From positions 1,674,001 through 1,738,000 of the forward strand of contig NZ_PYFT01000001.1 of assembly GCF_003023845.1 (NCBI RefSeq): a stretch of DNA of 64,000 bases. The letters run 5' to 3'. Position 1 is the first letter of the stretch, and each line of letters starts with the position of its first letter. Of the stretch, positions 61,239 through 64,000 are shown in pieces. Made by a program: the position numbers and the translations under genes. The notes below the pieces were generated by a model. It searched no databases. It was not told the origin of the DNA and was given only the letters and a program-made list of their open reading frames with translations. The stretch is from Adhaeribacter arboris (GTDB lineage: Bacteria > Bacteroidota > Bacteroidia > Cytophagales > Hymenobacteraceae).

Positions 61239-63668
61239 ATGAAAAATCTAATTACTCTTTTATTAATTCTTATTGGTCCTGGTGCTGTGGTAGCTCAATC
61301 CGTAAATCCGGGCAAAATTTCGGGTTCCCTCACTGATTCCGTTACGGCAAAACCCGTGGCCTACGCTACGGCGGCTCTCAAAAAAGAAAATAAGCTTTTT
61401 ACCGGCACTACTACGGAGGCATCCGGAGCTTTCCTGATTACCAACCTGCCAACCGGTAATTATAAACTGGAACTTTCCTTTGTGGGTTATCGTACTAAAA
61501 CTTTTCCGGTAACTCTTACCGCCGAGCAAACCACCCTGGATTTAGGAAAAATTCAACTTAGTCCGGATACAAAAATACTGAGCGGCGTAACTGTTACGGG
61601 TCAGAAGGCTTTAGTAGAAGATAAAGGCGACCGGTTGGTCTACAACGCTGAAAAAGATATTTCCAACGCGGGCGGAACAGCGGCCGATGTACTCCGGAAA
61701 GTTCCCACGCTAACCGTTGACTTAAACGGCAACGTGCAGATGCGCGGCAACAGCAACCTGAAAGTCTTGGTAAACGGCAAACCTTCGGCCATGATGGCCC
61801 GCAACCTGGCCGATGCCTTGCGGCAAATGCCCGCCAACATTATTAAATCCGTTGAAGTTATTACCAGTCCCGGCGCTAAATACGATGCCGAAGGCTCCGC
61901 CGGCGTCATTAATATTATCACTAAAAAAGGTTTGCAAGGTTTTAATGGCTCAACCAACATTACGGCGGGTAATTTTAACCGCTCTATCGGCACTAATATA
62001 AATTATAAAAAAAAGAAAATAGGTTTAACTCTCTCGGCCAACACCTATCAGTACCGTAACCAATGGGAAAGTGAGAACACCCGCACTACTTTATTTAACA
62101 ATCAACCACAAAACATTCTTATTCAAAGAAGCATTGCCGATAATACGGGTACGGGTGGCTACGGCGAAATGAGCTTAGATTTTGACCCGGATTCCCTGAG
62201 CCGGATTAACTTCTCGGCCAACGTGTGGGGCGGAAATTTCCCCAACAACAGTACGCTTTATAATCGCCTCACTAATCCAGCCGGACAGGAAATTCAAGCC
62301 TTCCGCAACGACCGGCGTTTCCGGAATCCATACGGCAACGGACAATTAGATTTAGGTTATACCAAAACTTTTAAGAAACCCGAACAGGAATTTTCCTTAC
62401 TGACCCAATTTAGCCGAATGCCCGATAATTATTTCTACGATACGGATAGCTACTCGCTGGCGGAACAATTAACCTACCGGCAACACAGCACCAATTACAG
62501 TCGCAATAAAGAATACACAGTACAAACCGATTACACGCATCCTTTCACGGTAAAAGGCGCCCACGATACTACCAGTATTAAACTAGAAGTGGGCGTAAAA
62601 GGAATTCTGCGCGATATTGGCAGTGAGTACCGGGTCGCCGAATCTTTGGACGGAGCCGGTGAGTTAATTCCGAATCCTTCCCAGTCCAATGATTTTAATT
62701 ACAAGCAGCAGGTTACGTCCGGGTACACCTCAGTGCGTTTAGATACCAAAAGAAAATGGGGCTTAAACATAGGAGCCCGGCTGGAGCACACCGATATTAA
62801 AGGTGATTTTGTTACAACCCAAACCAAATTAACTAATCAATACAATAATTTAATTCCGAGCATTACCCTATCCAAAGGCATAAAAACGCAAACGTTTAAA
62901 ATAAGCTATACGCAACGAATTCAGCGGCCACTTATCTGGTACTTAAACCCTTGGCTCAATGCTAGCGATACCTTAAATGTAAATACCGGCAATCCTTACC
63001 TGAAACCAGAGTTAAACCACGCCACCGAGTTAGGTTATAATGTAACCACTAAAAAAGGATTATCGGTTAATACGGCTTTTTATTGGCGCTACACCGATAA
63101 TGCCATTGAATACTTAACCGTTGCCGACCCAAATGGAGTTACCATCAGTAAACCCCAAAACATTGCCACCCGTCAGGCGTATGGCTTAAATTTAAATGTA
63201 TCCGGTCAGCCTAATAAAGAATGGAACCTGAACGGAGGTTTAGACCTGCGCTACGTAGCCCTGCGCAGCCCGGCTTTAAATCAGAGTAACAATGGAATGG
63301 TCTGGAGTATAAACTTTAACAGCACATACAAATTACCGAAAGATTTTTCATTACAAGCCAACGGCAATTTTGGTTCTGGCTGGATTAGTTTGCAAGGTAC
63401 TAACTCGGGCTATTATTGGTACGGCTTTGCCGGCAAGCGTGAATTCTGGGACAAAAAAGCCAGCCTTACTTTAGGCGTTAACAACCCGTTCAAACGAAGT
63501 ATTCAACAAAACGGCAAACAAACGGCGCCCACCTTTATCAGCGATAATCGTTGGTCGTTCGTTAATCGTTCGGTACGGCTAACGTTTGAATGGCGTTTCG
63601 GTCAGATGACCGCAGGTGGCGGCAAACAAAGTAAAAAAATCACTAATGACGATAAAGGTGGCCGGTAA
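61239..63668 (+). CDS. outer-membrane beta-barrel protein of the CarboxypepD_reg / OMP_b-brl_3 type (TonB-receptor-like)
   Basis: The 809-residue protein has a signal peptide (ends VVAQ) and a carboxypeptidase-regulatory-like domain (about 25-110, GKISGSLTDSVTAKPVAYAT ... TGNYKLELSFVGYRT). A plug-like region follows (about 115-230, with DVLRKVPTLTVDLNGNVQMR and SPGAKYDAEGSAGVINIITK), then a large beta-barrel rich in aromatic strands, with a final strand SVRLTFEWRFGQM. This matches the OMP_b-brl_3 family of Bacteroidota outer-membrane proteins. There is no SusD-like partner next to it. The ligand is unknown. Confidence 0.9.
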   Translation: MKNLITLLLILIGPGAVVAQSVNPGKISGSLTDSVTAKPVAYATAALKKENKLFTGTTTEASGAFLITNLPTGNYKLELSFVGYRTKTFPVTLTAEQTTLDLGKIQLSPDTKILSGVTVTGQKALVEDKGDRLVYNAEKDISNAGGTAADVLRKVPTLTVDLNGNVQMRGNSNLKVLVNGKPSAMMARNLADALRQMPANIIKSVEVITSPGAKYDAEGSAGVINIITKKGLQGFNGSTNITAGNFNRSIGTNINYKKKKIGLTLSANTYQYRNQWESENTRTTLFNNQPQNILIQRSIADNTGTGGYGEMSLDFDPDSLSRINFSANVWGGNFPNNSTLYNRLTNPAGQEIQAFRNDRRFRNPYGNGQLDLGYTKTFKKPEQEFSLLTQFSRMPDNYFYDTDSYSLAEQLTYRQHSTNYSRNKEYTVQTDYTHPFTVKGAHDTTSIKLEVGVKGILRDIGSEYRVAESLDGAGELIPNPSQSNDFNYKQQVTSGYTSVRLDTKRKWGLNIGARLEHTDIKGDFVTTQTKLTNQYNNLIPSITLSKGIKTQTFKISYTQRIQRPLIWYLNPWLNASDTLNVNTGNPYLKPELNHATELGYNVTTKKGLSVNTAFYWRYTDNAIEYLTVADPNGVTISKPQNIATRQAYGLNLNVSGQPNKEWNLNGGLDLRYVALRSPALNQSNNGMVWSINFNSTYKLPKDFSLQANGNFGSGWISLQGTNSGYYWYGFAGKREFWDKKASLTLGVNNPFKRSIQQNGKQTAPTFISDNRWSFVNRSVRLTFEWRFGQMTAGGGKQSKKITNDDKGGR

Positions 63669-63913
63669 GATTAACTATTTTATTAAATAATTCCTCCATC
63701 TAAAGCTAGAGGCAATTTAATAGTATGTATCCAAAAAACTGTTAATTATCATATTCTTTTCAACGTTCTCACTTTACATGGTGTCACTGGTTACTGCTAG
63801 CTTCTGGTAAATTGCCACTAGCTTCCGCTAGTATATTTTGTAAATCGGAATAGAAATAAGATATAACTCATAATTTCCTCGTATCTTTGTATCCCATAAG
63901 CCTTAAAATACTT

Positions 63914-64000
63914 ATGGATTCTAAATATATTTTTGTGACGGGCGGGGTAACTTCCTCCCTCGGGAAAGGCATTATTTCCGCATCGCTCGCCAAACTTTTA
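63914..64000 (+). CDS. pyrG: CTP synthase, 3' partial
   Basis: The ATG at 63914 begins [20 protein letters not shown] followed by ISASLAKLL, the highly conserved N-terminal P-loop region of CTP synthase (the family reads [17 protein letters not shown]). The window ends after 29 codons. The enzyme makes CTP from UTP using glutamine. A TATCTTTG (63882-63889) 25 bases upstream matches the Bacteroidota -7 element, with no convincing -33. Confidence 0.96.
   Translation, partial: MDSKYIFVTGGVTSSLGKGIISASLAKLL

Noticed and set aside
1-64000. CRISPR array, prophage, transposon or rRNA operon
   Set aside because: No regularly spaced repeats, transposase, integrase, phage structural gene or rRNA sequence is visible in the window.

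Overview
The window looks like chromosomal DNA of a Cytophagales-type Bacteroidota (Adhaeribacter/Hymenobacter-like, by inference). Five gene products end in type IX secretion (T9SS) C-terminal sorting domains, and a PorU-type sortase and a PorV-type barrel are encoded here. One promoter carries the Bacteroidota -7 element TAnnTTTG, and many starts lack a Shine-Dalgarno sequence. I see no rRNA, tRNA, CRISPR array, insertion sequence or prophage. The left end cuts a secreted calcium-repeat protein; the right end cuts pyrG after 29 codons.

Layout. 1-6.6 kb: T9SS cargo, a cytochrome b / molybdopterin oxidoreductase pair, mscL, and a lipase next to an outer-membrane phospholipase A. 6.8-12.3 kb: a Tat-exported sugar isomerase-like protein and a giant ThuA/PQQ-dehydrogenase/cytochrome c protein, divergent from a Nudix-type regulator; two palindromic operator-like sites lie between them. 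12.5-17.7 kb: small minus-strand genes (flavin monooxygenase, SnoaL-like proteins, membrane acyltransferase-like protein) with a DJ-1/PfpI gene stump. 18.1-19.5 kb: a single-chain phenylalanyl-tRNA synthetase of mitochondrial type, preceded by a short leader ORF with four consecutive Phe codons. 19.6-20.2 kb: a decayed cytochrome c gene. 20.5-26.5 kb: two repeat-built T9SS surface proteins and two lipoproteins, next to a divergent periplasmic-sensor histidine kinase and its LuxR-type response regulator. 30.7-33.3 kb: rnhB and two YsnF/AvaK stress proteins. 33.4-39.5 kb: porU2-porV2. 39.9-42.8 kb: a PadR-PspC envelope stress operon with its promoter and a candidate operator. 43-48 kb: GT39-like membrane transferase, cca, mce, iscS. 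48.3-57.3 kb: malectin-type T9SS cargo, MBL hydrolase, DUF4202, ruvC, and a long repeat protein broken by one missing base in a homopolymer. 57.8-64 kb: sugar isomerase-like protein, a conserved helical protein, an outer-membrane beta-barrel receptor and pyrG.

The most notable item is the synthetase at 18229-19263 with its leader at 19364-19435. The protein joins a PheS-like catalytic core to the FDX-ACB domain normally at the end of PheT, as in mitochondrial FARS2. The leader has the layout of a phenylalanine-sensing attenuator. Together they suggest a second, Phe-responsive PheRS in a bacterium that presumably also has standard pheST elsewhere.
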